Under the pieces are notes generated by a model. It did not search any database, was not told where the DNA came from, and saw only the letters and a list, made by a program, of their open reading frames with translations. Below, piece after piece: positions 63,552 through 64,000 of a DNA stretch of 64,000 nucleotides. Each line of letters begins with the position of its first letter. Position 1 is the stretch's first letter. This DNA is from Hassallia byssoidea VB512170 (GTDB lineage: Bacteria; Cyanobacteriota; Cyanobacteriia; Cyanobacteriales; Nostocaceae). The stretch lies in assembly GCF_000817785.2 (NCBI RefSeq), contig NZ_JTCM02000018.1, positions 1-64,000 of the forward strand, in the 5' to 3' direction. Both the position numbers and the translations under genes were made by a program.

Positions 63552-64000
63552 CTGATATTTCCCTATCATCTGTGAATGAAATTTATTTTTGTAGCAGCAC
63601 TGTCAAAATCACCCAACATCAATTTGAGCATCGTGAGTTTCGGAATTTTTGCTTGTCAATAACAAACTTTGAACGGTCACTTGGCGAAAATGCGACAGAA
63701 GATTACTGGCAAAATTTTCTGCGTCCCTTGAAACAGTATCGATTTAAATTGTGTGCAGCACCACTACCGTTTAACCATCCCACAGCTTGTCAACCAAAAA
63801 CTATTGACTTACTAGAAAAGCATTTGAAGAAATGCAAATCTATATATCCCGATTTTGCCTCAACAGCATATACTATTTTCGATAATCTAGTTAGTTTGTC
63901 ACAATCAGATGATAATCCACTGCTGGTTTTTATAGGGGAGCATTACTCAAATATAGCTTTGCTACTCCAAAACTCGCGCCTGATTCCTGCTGTGGAGGAT
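63548..64000 (+). CDS. Unrecognised protein, 5' end only, second gene of the operon
   Basis: My reading gives an ATG at 63548 overlapping the upstream stop (ATGA) and 151 codons with no stop before the window edge. The visible part (start MTDISLSSVNEIYFCSSTVK) is soluble and rich in Asn, Phe and Leu, with no motif I recognise. Coupling to the upstream gene suggests they act together. Confidence 0.75.
   Translation, partial: MTDISLSSVNEIYFCSSTVKITQHQFEHREFRNFCLSITNFERSLGENATEDYWQNFLRPLKQYRFKLCAAPLPFNHPTACQPKTIDLLEKHLKKCKSIYPDFASTAYTIFDNLVSLSQSDDNPLLVFIGEHYSNIALLLQNSRLIPAVED

Overview
The window reads as chromosomal DNA of a filamentous, probably heterocyst-forming cyanobacterium (order Nostocales; the genus cannot be fixed). 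The grounds are: many HIP1 octamers (GCGATCGC); a PanC-Cmk fusion; cyanobacteriochrome-type GAF domains in a pixGHIJL phototaxis operon; cyanobacterial families (fibrillin/PAP, DUF3110, DUF3891, a very large TamB); and abundant heptanucleotide short tandem repeats (STRR) between and even inside genes. I found no rRNA, tRNA, CRISPR array or prophage.

Layout. 1-2.75 kb: a LysR regulator (cut by the window edge) divergent from two short-chain dehydrogenases. 3-8.3 kb: two hypothetical genes, Fe superoxide dismutase (sodB), panC-cmk and a secreted RlpA-like protein. 9-12 kb: glutaminase and an MHYT-domain histidine kinase. 12-16.5 kb: a MITE-like palindrome, then a hexapeptide acyltransferase and two tandem membrane acyltransferase-3 paralogues, probably for cell-surface polysaccharide or lipid modification. 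16.7-20.5 kb: a small membrane-anchored protein, a NupC-type nucleoside transporter, a frameshifted PepSY-like membrane gene, and a TnpB gene broken by one TGA. 20.5-23.4 kb: an amidohydrolase divergent from an isochorismatase-fold hydrolase and a cupin.

23.5-30 kb holds a 2177-residue hybrid histidine kinase with seven PAS and three GAF domains. 30-41 kb is mixed housekeeping and regulation: S41 protease, aldo/keto reductase, NudC, fibrillin, MerR regulator with its own 19-bp-spacer promoter, NrdG-like radical SAM protein, alpha/beta hydrolase, DUF3891, a lone sugar ABC permease, an orphan antitoxin overlapping an AraC regulator, and a Rieske oxygenase. 41.2-47.5 kb is a 2109-residue TamB. 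48-50.4 kb carries DUF3110, murQ and a small GTPase-like protein.

51.2-62.1 kb is the phototaxis operon: pixG (PatA-like), pixH (CheY), pixI (CheW), pixJ (five-GAF photoreceptor/MCP) and pixL (CheA). Light sensed by PixJ would drive PixL phosphorylation through PixI, with PixG and PixH as outputs to type IV pili. A four-helix-bundle (23S rRNA intervening-sequence family) gene, flanked on both sides by STRR arrays, sits between pixJ and pixL and looks like an insertion. The right end starts an unrecognised two-gene operon cut by the window.

The theme least explained by ordinary annotation is the STRR system. The arrays usually have a G-rich arm followed by a C-rich arm. They lie flush against start or stop codons, are inserted in frame inside the kinase ATPase domain and inside TamB, and flank the gene that interrupts the pix operon.
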